In this document: positions 42,372 to 52,436 of the stretch, piece after piece
Layout of the letters: every line of letters starts with the position of its first letter
How positions within the stretch are numbered: the stretch's first letter is position 1
The notes under the pieces: generated by a model
Told to the model about the DNA's origin: nothing
The model's input: only the letters and a program-made list of their open reading frames with translations
The model's database searches: none
Program-made: the position numbers and the translations under genes
Assembly (NCBI RefSeq): GCF_003985145.1
Contig: NZ_ML133528.1
Location: 186,001-250,000 of the forward strand
Length of the DNA: 64,000 nt
Source of the DNA: Rhizobium anhuiense
Lineage (GTDB): Bacteria; Pseudomonadota; Alphaproteobacteria; Rhizobiales; Rhizobiaceae
Reading direction: 5' to 3'

Positions 42372-44651
42372 ATGCACAACCTGGGACAGTTGCACGAAAG
42401 ATTGTCCGCCGCCTTCGGTGGACCCGCCGCCAAGCCGCATGAAGAGCGGATCGGGGCCATCTTTTCACGACCGAAAGCATCGGCACCCCGGGGAACCGAA
42501 GACCGCCAGAACGGGCCTGCCGCGACGCGGCGCCTGCTGTTCTACTGGCTGGGCGGCGCCGGCCTGCTTGCCGCAACGATCCTGATGCTGCTTGCCCATG
42601 CCGGCGATCCGCTGCTGCTTTCGGGCGGTCTCGTCGTTCTTGGCCTTGCCGTCATCGCCAGCTACGCCCTGCTGATGGTACGGTCGCGCACGGCCGGACG
42701 GCGCAACGGCAAATCCACGGATTCGAACGATGGCGCAAAGCTGTTTGCCGACGTGCACGACGTGCTCGGCGACATCACCCTCGGCCGCACCATGGACCGG
42801 CGCATCATCTCCGCCAACGACACGTTTCGCCGCCTGACCGGGCGGCTGCGTCCGGAGGGCAAAACCTGTGAGGAGATCGGGCTTGCCTTCCGCCCCGGCC
42901 CGATCCCGCACTGCTACGATGTCGAGATCTCGACGCCGGAGGGCCAGCGCATCTTCCTCTGGCGCGACGTCGTCACCCGTGACCCGGCAAACGGTCGCCT
43001 GCTGCTGCAGAGCGTTGCCCGCGACGTCACCGACGAGCGGCTGATCGCACAGGGCCGCGAGGAGGCGCGGCAGAAGGCCGAATATAACAGCGCCGCCAAA
43101 TCCAGGCTGCTTGCCACCGTCAGCCACGAGGTGCGCACCCCGCTTTCCGGCATTCTCGGCATGACGCATCTGATCGCCGAGACGCGGCTGACCCAGGAGC
43201 AGCAGGACTATCTGGCGAACATCCGCCAGTCTGGCCACGCGCTGACCCAGCTGGTCGAGGACCTGCTCGATTTCTCCACCATCGAAGTCGGCCGCTTCGC
43301 GCTGCACCCGCGCTCGGAATCGCTGCGCAAGCTTCTGGAAAGCGTCGTCGAGATGCTCGCCCACCGGGCGCATGAAAAGGGTATCGAGATCGGCGCCACC
43401 GTATCGTCCGACGTGCCGGAGAATATGAGCTTCGATCCGGCGCGGCTGCGCCAGGTTCTCTTCAACGTCATCGGCAATGCCGTGAAATTCACCCAGGTCG
43501 GCGGCGTTTTCATCCGCGTGTCGCTCGACGCCGGCGATCTGCTGATCACCGTGACCGACAGCGGTCCCGGCATGACGGCCGAGGAACAGGCGCGCGTCTT
43601 CGGCGAATTCGAGCAGGGCGGGACCTTTGCCGACAAGAGCAGCGGCACCGGGCTCGGCCTTGCCATCTCCGCTCGCATCATGCGCGAATTCAACGGCGCG
43701 CTGACGGTTGCCAGCGAAAAGGGCAGAGGCAGCGAATTCACCATCCGCTTCCCCGTCGACATCGGCAGCGAGCGCCCCGACCGGCGAAACACGCTGCTTG
43801 CCGGCAACAGCGTCGTGCTGCTGGCGCCGGCAGGTGCGGCCCGCACCGCCATTGCCGAGACGATCAGCACACTCGGCGGCTTCTGCCATCTCGTCGGCGA
43901 TGGCGAAACAGCGCGGGCAACGCTGCTCGGCTTGGCAAAGAGCGGAAAGCGGCCGACGGATATCATCATCGACCACCGGATGTCGGCGGAATTTTCCGCC
44001 CATCTTGCCGACCGCGCCGACATCGCCGCTCTTGGCCTGCGCAAGGTCCTGCTCGTCAATCCGGAAGAGCGCAGCGCCCATCCGCTCGACCTCTTCGACG
44101 CCTGGCTGATCCGGCCGCTGCGCGAGCAGTCGCTGATCGACGTGCTGCGCGGGCGCATGCGCGGCATGGAGAAACGCGACGCGCTGAACGACAACCAGCC
44201 GGGCTTCGGCCTTTCGCTGACGGAGACGCTGGTTGCGGCGAGCGGGCTCAGCATCCTGCTCGGCGAGGATGATCCGATCAATGCCATGCTGGTGCGCGTC
44301 GTCCTGGAAAAGGGCGGGCACAAGGTGCGCCATGTCGAGGATTTCGAGTCGCTGCTCGACTATGCGCTCTGCGATGCGAATGCCCGGCCCGACATCATCA
44401 TCAGCGACCTGTCGATGCCGGGCGGGAACGGCATCGACATGCTGGGGCGCCTGCGCGGCCATGAAAGACGGCTCGATCTTGCCCCGGTGCCGGTGATCGT
44501 TCTCACCGCCGACAAGAGCGACGAATCACGCCGGCAGGTCTTGCTCAACGGCGCCAACCGCGTCATGGTTAAGCCGGTCGACCCGGTGCGGCTGCTGACC
44601 GAAGTTCAGGCTGTCGCCGCACTTTCCGCCCGCCGTGCTGAGGCGCGGTAA
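42372..44651 (+). CDS. Hybrid sensor histidine kinase with C-terminal receiver
   Basis: A 759-residue membrane kinase. Two close membrane segments (about residues 55-98) are followed by a PAS-like region (about 120-225), the HisKA domain with the phosphoacceptor His in VSHEVRTPLSGILG near 253, and the ATPase domain (N-box QVLFNVIGNAVKFT near 360, G-box DSGPGMTAEE near 397). Residues about 475-590 look like a degenerate receiver that keeps an aspartate in IIIDHRM but lacks a clear acidic pocket. The true receiver is C-terminal, with Asp679 in IIISDLSMPGGNG and the lysine in MVKPVD. The signal and the downstream partner are unknown. It follows lspA by 55 bases. Confidence 0.92.
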   Translation: MHNLGQLHERLSAAFGGPAAKPHEERIGAIFSRPKASAPRGTEDRQNGPAATRRLLFYWLGGAGLLAATILMLLAHAGDPLLLSGGLVVLGLAVIASYALLMVRSRTAGRRNGKSTDSNDGAKLFADVHDVLGDITLGRTMDRRIISANDTFRRLTGRLRPEGKTCEEIGLAFRPGPIPHCYDVEISTPEGQRIFLWRDVVTRDPANGRLLLQSVARDVTDERLIAQGREEARQKAEYNSAAKSRLLATVSHEVRTPLSGILGMTHLIAETRLTQEQQDYLANIRQSGHALTQLVEDLLDFSTIEVGRFALHPRSESLRKLLESVVEMLAHRAHEKGIEIGATVSSDVPENMSFDPARLRQVLFNVIGNAVKFTQVGGVFIRVSLDAGDLLITVTDSGPGMTAEEQARVFGEFEQGGTFADKSSGTGLGLAISARIMREFNGALTVASEKGRGSEFTIRFPVDIGSERPDRRNTLLAGNSVVLLAPAGAARTAIAETISTLGGFCHLVGDGETARATLLGLAKSGKRPTDIIIDHRMSAEFSAHLADRADIAALGLRKVLLVNPEERSAHPLDLFDAWLIRPLREQSLIDVLRGRMRGMEKRDALNDNQPGFGLSLTETLVAASGLSILLGEDDPINAMLVRVVLEKGGHKVRHVEDFESLLDYALCDANARPDIIISDLSMPGGNGIDMLGRLRGHERRLDLAPVPVIVLTADKSDESRRQVLLNGANRVMVKPVDPVRLLTEVQAVAALSARRAEAR

Positions 44652-44760
44652 GGCGCGTCGAAACCGGTACGCTCCTTGCGTTTGGGAAATTCAAAATGTC
44701 ACTTTCCTGTCGTATAGAAGTGTTTTATGGCGTCGATAAGCCGGCAACGGGAGAATCGCC

Positions 44761-45639
44761 ATGTCCGCCATCGACATCCTGAATCGTGACACCACGGCGG
44801 AGGCTGCGCGACCTTCGACGGCTGCTGCACAGAAGGACGGCGACATTCTCGGCCGCATCGGCAATCTGGAGACTCGCCTGGCCCGCACGGCACGAGAGAT
44901 CGATGCCGCCCAGGCTGTGCGCTACCGCGTCTTCGTCGACGAAATGAAGGCGCAGCTGCCGCTGGAGGCCATGCGCCGCCAGCGCGACGTCGACGCCTAT
45001 GACGCTTTCTGCGACCATCTTCTCGTTCTCGACCGTGCAATCGAGGGCGATCCGGAAGACCAGATCGTCGGCACCTACCGGCTGTTGCGCCAGGATGTCG
45101 CCATCGCCAATGGCGGTTTTTACTCGGCTTCCGAATTCGAGATCGAGGGCCTCATTGCCAAACATCCGGATAAGCGCTTCATGGAACTCGGCCGTTCCTG
45201 TGTGCTGCCGGAATATCGCACCAAGCGCACCGTCGAACTTCTGTGGCAGGGCAACTGGGCCTATGCGCTGAAGCACGGCGTGAGCGCCATGTTCGGCTGC
45301 GCTTCCTTCCCCGGCGTCTATCTGGAAAGCCATGCGCTGGCACTGTCCTTCCTCTACCACAATGTGCTGGCGAAGAACGAATGGGCCGTCGGCGCCCTAC
45401 CGGACCTCGCCCGCAACATGGACCTGATGCCGGTCGAAGCCATCAACCCGAAGCGGGCGCTGATGGCCCTGCCGCCGCTGATCAAGGGCTATCTGCGCCT
45501 CGGCGCCATGGTCGGCTCCAGCGCGGTCATCGACCATGCCTTCAACACGACCGACGTGCTGATCGTGCTGCCGATCGCCAGCATTTCCGACCGCTACCTG
45601 AATTATTACGGCGCCGACGCCGGCCGCTTCGCGAGCTAA
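44761..45639 (+). CDS. olsB: L-ornithine N-alpha-acyltransferase (lyso-ornithine lipid synthase)
   Basis: A 292-residue enzyme that transfers a 3-hydroxyacyl group from acyl carrier protein to ornithine, the first step of the phosphorus-free ornithine lipids. After a 30-residue disordered start, the acyltransferase core has ARTAREIDAAQAVRYRVFVDEM near residues 42-63 and the conserved FMELGRSCVLPEYR near 141-154 and FGCASFPGVYLESHALAL near 178. The match to rhizobial OlsB is strong over the full length. The partner gene olsA is about 17 kb away on the same strand. GGGAG lies before the ATG. Confidence 0.93.
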   Translation: MSAIDILNRDTTAEAARPSTAAAQKDGDILGRIGNLETRLARTAREIDAAQAVRYRVFVDEMKAQLPLEAMRRQRDVDAYDAFCDHLLVLDRAIEGDPEDQIVGTYRLLRQDVAIANGGFYSASEFEIEGLIAKHPDKRFMELGRSCVLPEYRTKRTVELLWQGNWAYALKHGVSAMFGCASFPGVYLESHALALSFLYHNVLAKNEWAVGALPDLARNMDLMPVEAINPKRALMALPPLIKGYLRLGAMVGSSAVIDHAFNTTDVLIVLPIASISDRYLNYYGADAGRFAS

Positions 45640-45668
45640 ATTGGTCTACTTCGAGTGACGATCGTCCG

Positions 45669-46658
45669 TCACAGATCGGCTCGCCTTCTGGTGTCCGACG
45701 GGTTCTCTCCGTAGGCCGCCCGATAGGTTGCCGCAAAGCGGCCAAAGTGAAAGAATCCCCACTTCAAGCAGATGTCCCGCAACGGCTGCCGGTTTGAAGG
45801 ATCGCGCAGATCCTCTCGCACCGCCTGCAAGCGGATCGTCCTGAGGTAGGCAGCCGGTGTGGTTTCCTTGAAGGCACGAAAACCGCTTTCAAGCGCGCGA
45901 ATAGAAATGCCGGCCGCCTCCGCGACGCTCTGCATCGTCAACGGCTGTGCGATGTTCGCATGCATGAATTCAACTGCCCGACGGACATGCCGGGGTGCGA
46001 TCAGGTGGATTTTCCTGTCGAGAAGGTGCGAGAGCCGATGAGGAACCGAGCGCACCAGCAGATCGGCAAACCCCTGGGTCAGGTTCAACATGGCGATTGG
46101 CGAGTGAAGGAGCGGCCCGTTGTTGCGCATGCCGATGATGATCGTTTGGGCGAGGCTGCCGATCAACTGTCCGGCTGCGGTGGAAAGATCGACGAGCGGC
46201 GCCAGGTCCATTGGCCCGGTCAGGGGTGTCTCCAGTATGGAGGCGACGGTTTGAGCGATGATCGTCCAGTTCAGGCTCAGTGTATCCGACCGGTGAGGCG
46301 CTGCCCGTACGGAAACCCGTTCCGGCTCGAGATTGTTCATCAACAAGAGCCGCCCAGGTGTCCCTTGGATCACGTTCCGACCCAGCGTTACATCCAGAGC
46401 GCCCCTCCGCGGCATGATGATTGCCAGCGTTTCCGGCGTTCCATGGGCCGTTCTTGCACCCCAGCCGCCGGAATCCTGGTTGCTGACCAGCGACAATCTT
46501 TCATCACCCCAGAAGCCAACCTTCCAGTCGAGCGGTTTCTCCCGACCATTGCGCCATGCATCGAACGAACCGAACCCCCTGGTCAGAGCCTCGACCATAT
46601 CGTCGAAGGTTGCCCCCTGAAATCGGGCGATGAAATTGGCGGATGCGTTTTCTGGCAT
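45669..46658 (-). CDS. AraC-family transcriptional regulator
   Basis: A 329-residue regulator. The N-terminal ~215 residues form an effector or dimerisation region of the type that carries no recognisable cupin motif; the C-terminal AraC domain has two helix-turn-helix units, the first around MQSVAEAAGISIRALESGFRAF near residues 247-268 and the second LRDICLKWGFFHFGRFAATYRAAYG near 298-322 (given in part). I chose the ATG at 46658 (MPENASAN); the open frame extends 13 codons upstream. No target operon is adjacent: its neighbours are olsB and tme, both convergent or unlinked. The tail region matches regulators of catabolic genes, but the effector is unknown. Confidence 0.9.
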   Translation of the reverse strand: MPENASANFIARFQGATFDDMVEALTRGFGSFDAWRNGREKPLDWKVGFWGDERLSLVSNQDSGGWGARTAHGTPETLAIIMPRRGALDVTLGRNVIQGTPGRLLLMNNLEPERVSVRAAPHRSDTLSLNWTIIAQTVASILETPLTGPMDLAPLVDLSTAAGQLIGSLAQTIIIGMRNNGPLLHSPIAMLNLTQGFADLLVRSVPHRLSHLLDRKIHLIAPRHVRRAVEFMHANIAQPLTMQSVAEAAGISIRALESGFRAFKETTPAAYLRTIRLQAVREDLRDPSNRQPLRDICLKWGFFHFGRFAATYRAAYGENPSDTRRRADL

Positions 46659-46823
46659 GGGACACCAACCGGCTGATATCAAACAACTGAGCTGCAAAAC
46701 CGCATCGATTGCCCGCGGTCTTTCAATGTCCCTGCGGGCAAATTATGCCGCCCCCTACAGGCCTATTGTATCAAAAGTATGACTTATCGGAAGAGCAGAC
46801 TTCATCAGCTGCCACGAAAACTT

Positions 46824-46854
46824 GTGCCCGGCCGACGGGCAGTCGGCCGGGCAC
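46824..46854 (-). terminator. Long perfect hairpin after the malic enzyme gene
   Basis: GTGCCCGGCCGAC and GTCGGCCGGGCAC form a 13-bp perfect stem with a 5-base loop, followed on the minus strand by AAGTTTTCG. It lies 33 bases after the tme stop. Confidence 0.8.
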
Positions 46855-46887
46855 GGAATGCCGTCTCATATGTCGCAAGAGGCGCGT

Positions 46888-49173
46888 TTACGAACCCGCC
46901 CCATAGGCGGCGATCGCCGCCATGTTGACGATGTCGGAATCCTTGGCGCCCATCGCGGTGATCTGCACCGGCTTGTCGACGCCGACGAGGATCGGACCGA
47001 TCACCGTGGAGCCGCCAAGTTCTTGCAGCATCTTGGTCGAGATCGAGGCCGAGTGGAAAGCCGGCATGACGAGCACGTTGGCCGGGCCGGACAGGCGGCA
47101 GAAAGGATATTGCTCCATCACCTTGCGGTTCAGAGCGACGTCGGCCGCCATCTCGCCGTCATATTCGAAATCGACGCGACGCTTGTCGAGGATCTTCACA
47201 GCCTCGCGCACCCGCTCGGAGCGTTCGCCCGAGGGATGGCCGAAGGTGGAATAGGCAAGCAGGGCGACGCGTGGCGAATAACCCATGCGCCGCGCCAGAC
47301 CCGCGGCCTCCTCGGCAATATCGGCAAGCTGCTCGGCCGTCGGCATGTCGTGCACCGCCGTATCGGCCACGAAGACCGTGCGGCCGCGGCAGAGCGCCAG
47401 CGACACGCCGATGATGCGGTGGCCGGGCTTCTCGTCGATGCAGCGGCGTACATCCTCGAGCGCCGTCGAATAATTGCGGGTGATGCCCGTCACCATGCCG
47501 TCGGCGTCGCCGAGCGCCACCATGGTGGCGGCGAAGTGGTTGCGGTCGTTGTGGATCAACCGCTGGGCATCGCGATAGAGATAACCGTGCCGCTGCAGCC
47601 TCGCATAGAGATAATCGACATAGGCCTCAATGCGGGTGGAGATACGGGCATTGACGATCTCGAGGCCGGGCCGGTTGAGATCGATGCCGGCGCGTTCCGC
47701 CGTCGCCCGGATCAGATCCTCACGGCCGAGCAGGATGGCGGTGCCGAGCTGCTGGTTGGCATAGGAAAGAGCTGCGCGCAGGACCTGTTCTTCCTCGGCC
47801 TCGGCAAAGACGATCCGCTTCGGGCGGCGGCGGACACGCTCGTAGAGGCTGGCGAGCGTCGAGGCGATCGGATCGCGGCGTGCCGACAGCTCGCGGGCAT
47901 AACCCGCCATGTCGGTGATGACCTTGCGGGCGACGCCGCTTTCGATCGCAGCCTGCGCGACTGCCACCGGGATCGCCGAGATCAGGCGGGGATCGAAGGG
48001 AACGGGAATGATGTATTGCGACCCGAAACGCGGCCGGTTGCCCTGATAGGCGGCGACAACGTCATCGGGCACGTCCTCGCGGGCCAGGTTTGCCAGCGCA
48101 TTGACAGCGGCGATCTTCATCGCATCGTTGATTGTCGAGGCACGGACATCGAGAGCGCCGCGGAAGATATAGGGAAAGCCGAGGACGTTGTTGACCTGGT
48201 TCGGATAGTCCGACCGGCCCGTCGCCATGATGGCGTCGTCGCGGATGCGGGCGACCTCTTCCGGCGTGATCTCGGGATCGGGATTGGCCATGGCGAAGAT
48301 GATCGGCCGCTCGGCCATCGAGCGGATCATCTCGGCCGAAAACGCACCTTTCTGCGACAGGCCGAAAACGACGTCCGCGCCCTGCATCGCCTCTTCCAGC
48401 GTGCGTGCGTCGGTCTTTGCCGCATGCGCCGATTTCCACTGGTTCATACCCTCGGTGCGACCCTGGTAGATGACGCCCTTGGTGTCGCAGAGGATGACAT
48501 TGTCAGGGGCAAACCCCATCGCCTTGATGAGTTCGACGCAGGCGATCGCCGCAGCACCGGCACCATTGCAGACGAGCTTTGTCGTCTTCAGGTCGCGGCC
48601 GGTCAGCTCCAGCGCGTTGATCAGGCCGGCAGCGGCGATGATGGCCGTTCCATGCTGGTCGTCATGGAAGACGGGAATGTCCATCAGCTCGCGCAGCCGG
48701 CTTTCGATGACGAAACAATCCGGTGCCTTGATATCCTCGAGGTTGATGCCGCCGAAGGAAGGACCGAGGAAGCGCACGCAGTTGATGAACTCGTCGACAT
48801 TTTCCGTATCGATCTCGAGGTCGATGGAATCGACGTCGGCGAAGCGCTTGAAGAGCACCGCCTTGCCTTCCATGACGGGCTTGGAAGCCAGCGCGCCGAG
48901 ATTGCCGAGACCGAGGATTGCCGTGCCGTTGGATATGACGGCGACCATATTGCCGCGCGCCGTGTAATCATAGGCCGTCTGCGGATCAGCGGCGATCGCC
49001 TTCACCGGCACGGCAACACCCGGCGAATAGGCCAGCGAGAGATCGCGTTGCGTCGCCATCGGCTTGGTCGGGTTGATCTCCAGCTTGCCGGGCCGGCCCA
49101 TGGCGTGAAATTCGAGCGCCTCCTGGTCGGTAACAGAGGTCACCGGCCGGTCCTTCTTATCGATATCGGGCAT
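46888..49173 (-). CDS. tme: NADP-type malic enzyme fused to a phosphotransacetylase-like domain
   Basis: A 761-residue two-domain enzyme. Residues 1 to about 430 are the malic enzyme, which decarboxylates malate to pyruvate: LAYSPGVAVPV near 47, the dinucleotide/active-site stretch SNGTAILGLGNLGA near 80, DDQHGTAII near 164 and LVCNGAGAAAIACVEL near 190. Residues about 440-761 resemble phosphotransacetylase but such domains in rhizobial malic enzymes lack that activity and act in regulation or assembly. Rhizobia have a NAD (Dme) and a NADP (Tme) form; the N-terminus and the mutS-glnD neighbourhood fit Tme. GGAGGATTT precedes the ATG. Confidence 0.9.
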   Translation of the reverse strand: MPDIDKKDRPVTSVTDQEALEFHAMGRPGKLEINPTKPMATQRDLSLAYSPGVAVPVKAIAADPQTAYDYTARGNMVAVISNGTAILGLGNLGALASKPVMEGKAVLFKRFADVDSIDLEIDTENVDEFINCVRFLGPSFGGINLEDIKAPDCFVIESRLRELMDIPVFHDDQHGTAIIAAAGLINALELTGRDLKTTKLVCNGAGAAAIACVELIKAMGFAPDNVILCDTKGVIYQGRTEGMNQWKSAHAAKTDARTLEEAMQGADVVFGLSQKGAFSAEMIRSMAERPIIFAMANPDPEITPEEVARIRDDAIMATGRSDYPNQVNNVLGFPYIFRGALDVRASTINDAMKIAAVNALANLAREDVPDDVVAAYQGNRPRFGSQYIIPVPFDPRLISAIPVAVAQAAIESGVARKVITDMAGYARELSARRDPIASTLASLYERVRRRPKRIVFAEAEEEQVLRAALSYANQQLGTAILLGREDLIRATAERAGIDLNRPGLEIVNARISTRIEAYVDYLYARLQRHGYLYRDAQRLIHNDRNHFAATMVALGDADGMVTGITRNYSTALEDVRRCIDEKPGHRIIGVSLALCRGRTVFVADTAVHDMPTAEQLADIAEEAAGLARRMGYSPRVALLAYSTFGHPSGERSERVREAVKILDKRRVDFEYDGEMAADVALNRKVMEQYPFCRLSGPANVLVMPAFHSASISTKMLQELGGSTVIGPILVGVDKPVQITAMGAKDSDIVNMAAIAAYGAGS

Positions 49174-49286
49174 AAATCCTCCAACGTCCTGTGGGCGACG
49201 CTTTGCTCTTCCTCAAATGCTGTTGTCATCTATAGCGGCGGGCGGATAGGGTTGGCACCTGTTTTTTTGGGAAAAACTCCACCTCC

Positions 49287-52013
49287 GTGAACGCACGAAT
49301 AGACACAGGGAATGAAGCCTTTTCGGCTGCCGAGCTCGCCACGGCGGAAAGCCGTGCCTCGGCGACGCCGATGATGGAGCAATATATCGAGATCAAGGCG
49401 AACAATCCGGGTTCGCTGCTCTTCTACCGGATGGGCGATTTCTACGAGCTGTTCTTCGAGGACGCGCTGGAAGCGTCGCGCGCGCTCGGCATCACGCTGA
49501 CGAAGCGCGGCCAGCACATGGGCCAGGATATCCCGATGTGCGGCGTTCCGGTGCATGCGGCCGACGATTATCTGCAGAAGCTGATCTCGCTCGGCTTCCG
49601 CGTCGCCGTCTGCGAGCAGATCGAGGATCCGGCCGAAGCGAAAAAACGCGGCGCGAAATCCGTCGTCAAGCGCGACGTCATCCGCCTCGTCACCCCCGGC
49701 ACGATCACCGAGGAAAAGCTGCTTTCGCCCTCGGAGTCCAACTATCTGATGGCGCTGACCCGCATTCGCGGCGGGGCCGAGCCCTTGCTGGCGCTTGCCT
49801 GGATCGATATTTCCACGGGCGTCTTCCGGCTTGCCGAAACCGAAGCCTCTCGGCTGCTGGCCGATATCCTGCGCATCGATCCGCGCGAACTCATCCTGCC
49901 CGACACGATCTTCCACGATCCAGAGCTCAAGCCGGTCTTCGACGTGCTCGGCCGGACAGCCGTACCGCAGCCTTCCGTGCTCTTCGACAGCGCCAGCGCC
50001 GAGGGCCGGATTGCCCGTTATTTCGGCGTCGCGACGCTCGACGGCTTCGGCACCTTCTCGCGCGCCGAACTCGCGGCAGCGGCAGCTGCCGTCGCCTATG
50101 TCGAGAAGACGCAGATCGCCGAGCGCCCGCCGCTTGGAAAACCGGAGCGGGAAAGTGCGGCTTCGACGCTGTTCATCGACCCCGCCACGCGCGCCAATCT
50201 GGAACTTGCCCGCACGCTTTCGGGTGATCGCAACGGTTCGCTCTTGAAAGCGATCGACCGCACCGTCACCGGCGGCGGCGCCAGGCTTCTCGCCGAGCGG
50301 CTAATGTCGCCGCTGACCGACCCTGCCCGTATCAATGCGCGGCTCGATTCGATCGGCTTCCTGATCGACGAACCCTTGCTCTGCGGCAACCTGCGCGACA
50401 CGCTGAAACATGTGCCCGACATGCCGCGTGCGCTGTCGCGCCTCGCACTCGACCGCGGCGGCCCGCGCGATCTCTGGGCGATCCGCCAGGGCCTGGAAGC
50501 GGCGGCGGGACTTGCAGGCCTGCTCGACAAGGCGATGCTGCCCGAAGAGCTCGGCCAGGCATTGTCCGGGCTGCAGGCGCTTCCCGCAGCCTTGGAAAAG
50601 CTGCTTGCCGAAACGCTTGCCGACGAATTGCCGCTGTTGAAACGCGACGGCGGTTTTCTGCGCGACGGCGCCAGCGCCGAACTCGACGAGGTCCGGGCGC
50701 TGCGCGACCAGTCGCGCCGGGTCATCGCCGGCCTGCAATTGCAATATGCCGAGGAAACCGGCATCCGGTCGCTGAAGATCAAGCACAACAATATCCTCGG
50801 CTATTTCATCGAGGTCACCGCCGGCAATGCCTCGCCGATGACCGATACGGCGGAGGCCAAGGCGCGCTTCATCCACCGCCAGACGATGGCGAGCGCGATG
50901 CGCTTCACCACCACCGAACTTGCCGATCTGGAAAGCCGCATCGCCAACGCCGCCGACCGGGCGCTTTCGATCGAACTCGCAGCCTTCGACAGGATGACGG
51001 CGGCCGTGGTTGCGGAAGCCGAGGCGATCAAATCGGGCGCGAAGGCGCTTGCCGTCATCGACGTCGCCGCGGGCCTGGCCCTTCTCGCCGAAGAGCAGGC
51101 CTATTGCCGCCCGCAGGTCGACGGCTCGAAGATGTTTGCCATCGAGGGCGGGCGCCATCCGGTCGTCGAGCAGGCGCTGCGGCGGCAGGCGGGCGGGCCC
51201 TTCGTCGCCAATCATTGCGATCTGTCGCCGAAGACCGGCGACCGGGACGGGGCGATCTGGCTCCTGACCGGCCCGAACATGGGCGGCAAGTCGACCTTTC
51301 TGCGCCAGAACGCGCTGATCGCTATCCTGGCGCAGATGGGCTCCTTCGTGCCGGCGACATCAGCCCATATCGGCATCGTCGACCGGCTTTTCTCCCGTGT
51401 CGGCGCCTCCGACGATCTGGCGCGCGGGCGCTCCACCTTCATGGTCGAGATGGTGGAAACGGCTGCGATCCTCAACCAGGCGAGCGACCGTTCGCTCGTC
51501 ATCCTCGACGAGATCGGCCGCGGTACCGCCACCTTTGACGGCCTGTCGATCGCCTGGGCCGCCGTCGAACACCTGCATGAGGCCAATCGCTGCCGCGGCC
51601 TCTTCGCCACGCATTTCCATGAACTGACCGTGCTTTCGGAAAAACTTGGCCGGCTATCGAACGCCACGATGCGCGTCAAGGAATGGGACGGCGACGTCAT
51701 CTTCCTGCACGAGGTCGGGCCGGGGGCGGCGGATCGCTCCTACGGCATCCAGGTCGCGCGCCTTGCCGGGCTTCCGGCCTCGGTCGTGGCGCGAGCCCGC
51801 GATGTGCTCACCCGTCTGGAAGATGCCGACCGCAAGAACCCGGCGAGCCAGCTGATCGACGACCTGCCGCTCTTCCAGGTGGCGGTGCGCCGCGAGGACA
51901 CGGCCCGCGGCCCGTCCAAGGTCGAGGAGGCGCTGAAGGCGATGAGCCTTGACGACATGACGCCGCGCGAGGCAATGGACGCACTTTACGACCTCAAGAA
52001 GAAGCTGAAATAG
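49287..52013 (+). CDS. mutS: DNA mismatch repair protein MutS
   Basis: A 908-residue mismatch-recognition ATPase. The N-terminal mismatch-binding domain has FYRMGDFYELFFEDA near residues 46-60 (the Phe-x-Glu that stacks on the mispair), and the C-terminal ATPase has Walker A GPNMGGKSTFLRQ near 662-674, Walker B VILDEIGRGTATFDG near 735 and the FATHFHEL segment near 773. The start used is a GTG at 49287 without a good ribosome binding site; an ATG at 49371 would remove 28 residues that look non-conserved. It is divergent from tme. Confidence 0.96.
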   Translation: MNARIDTGNEAFSAAELATAESRASATPMMEQYIEIKANNPGSLLFYRMGDFYELFFEDALEASRALGITLTKRGQHMGQDIPMCGVPVHAADDYLQKLISLGFRVAVCEQIEDPAEAKKRGAKSVVKRDVIRLVTPGTITEEKLLSPSESNYLMALTRIRGGAEPLLALAWIDISTGVFRLAETEASRLLADILRIDPRELILPDTIFHDPELKPVFDVLGRTAVPQPSVLFDSASAEGRIARYFGVATLDGFGTFSRAELAAAAAAVAYVEKTQIAERPPLGKPERESAASTLFIDPATRANLELARTLSGDRNGSLLKAIDRTVTGGGARLLAERLMSPLTDPARINARLDSIGFLIDEPLLCGNLRDTLKHVPDMPRALSRLALDRGGPRDLWAIRQGLEAAAGLAGLLDKAMLPEELGQALSGLQALPAALEKLLAETLADELPLLKRDGGFLRDGASAELDEVRALRDQSRRVIAGLQLQYAEETGIRSLKIKHNNILGYFIEVTAGNASPMTDTAEAKARFIHRQTMASAMRFTTTELADLESRIANAADRALSIELAAFDRMTAAVVAEAEAIKSGAKALAVIDVAAGLALLAEEQAYCRPQVDGSKMFAIEGGRHPVVEQALRRQAGGPFVANHCDLSPKTGDRDGAIWLLTGPNMGGKSTFLRQNALIAILAQMGSFVPATSAHIGIVDRLFSRVGASDDLARGRSTFMVEMVETAAILNQASDRSLVILDEIGRGTATFDGLSIAWAAVEHLHEANRCRGLFATHFHELTVLSEKLGRLSNATMRVKEWDGDVIFLHEVGPGAADRSYGIQVARLAGLPASVVARARDVLTRLEDADRKNPASQLIDDLPLFQVAVRREDTARGPSKVEEALKAMSLDDMTPREAMDALYDLKKKLK

Positions 52014-52025
52014 GAGCGGCGCGCC

Positions 52026-52301
52026 ATGTTCATGGAAAAACTGGTTCGCGAAACCGAGCGCCTCTCGCTCATCTGCTCCATGCTCGACACGATGCGGCGC
52101 GCAGATAAGGACCGCAACGCGCGTGGCTGGACCTCACCGATCGGCATGCTGAAAATCACCCGCTGCTGCGCCGTGATCTGCGAGCTCGGCTCCGCGATCG
52201 CCAAGGCGGGTTATCGCGAATGCGACAGGCAGACGATCGAGGAGATCATGGGCGAGACACGCCAGGTGCTGCATTTGCTGAATGCGCGGGCCGCCGGCTG
52301 A
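52026..52301 (+). CDS. Small uncharacterised protein between mutS and glnD
   Basis: A 91-residue protein with no family I recognise. It is mostly helical by pattern, with four cysteines (ICSM, RCCAV twice in one pair, ECDR) that could form disulfides or bind metal but do not make a classical motif. It starts 12 bases after mutS with GGAGCGGC upstream of the ATG, so it is probably co-transcribed with mutS. There is no signal peptide or membrane segment. Function unknown. Confidence 0.75.
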   Translation: MFMEKLVRETERLSLICSMLDTMRRADKDRNARGWTSPIGMLKITRCCAVICELGSAIAKAGYRECDRQTIEEIMGETRQVLHLLNARAAG

Positions 52302-52436
52302 AGTTTTCGCAAAAAGCCCGCGCCTTGCGTCAAAGCGCCCTCGCCTCTTGCCGCGAGCCAACACCATTTCGCCAAATTTAAAGGTTCTTGCAGTATGAAA
52401 GCCCGTGTCAATCGCCGGGCAAAGGGGCTATAGCGC

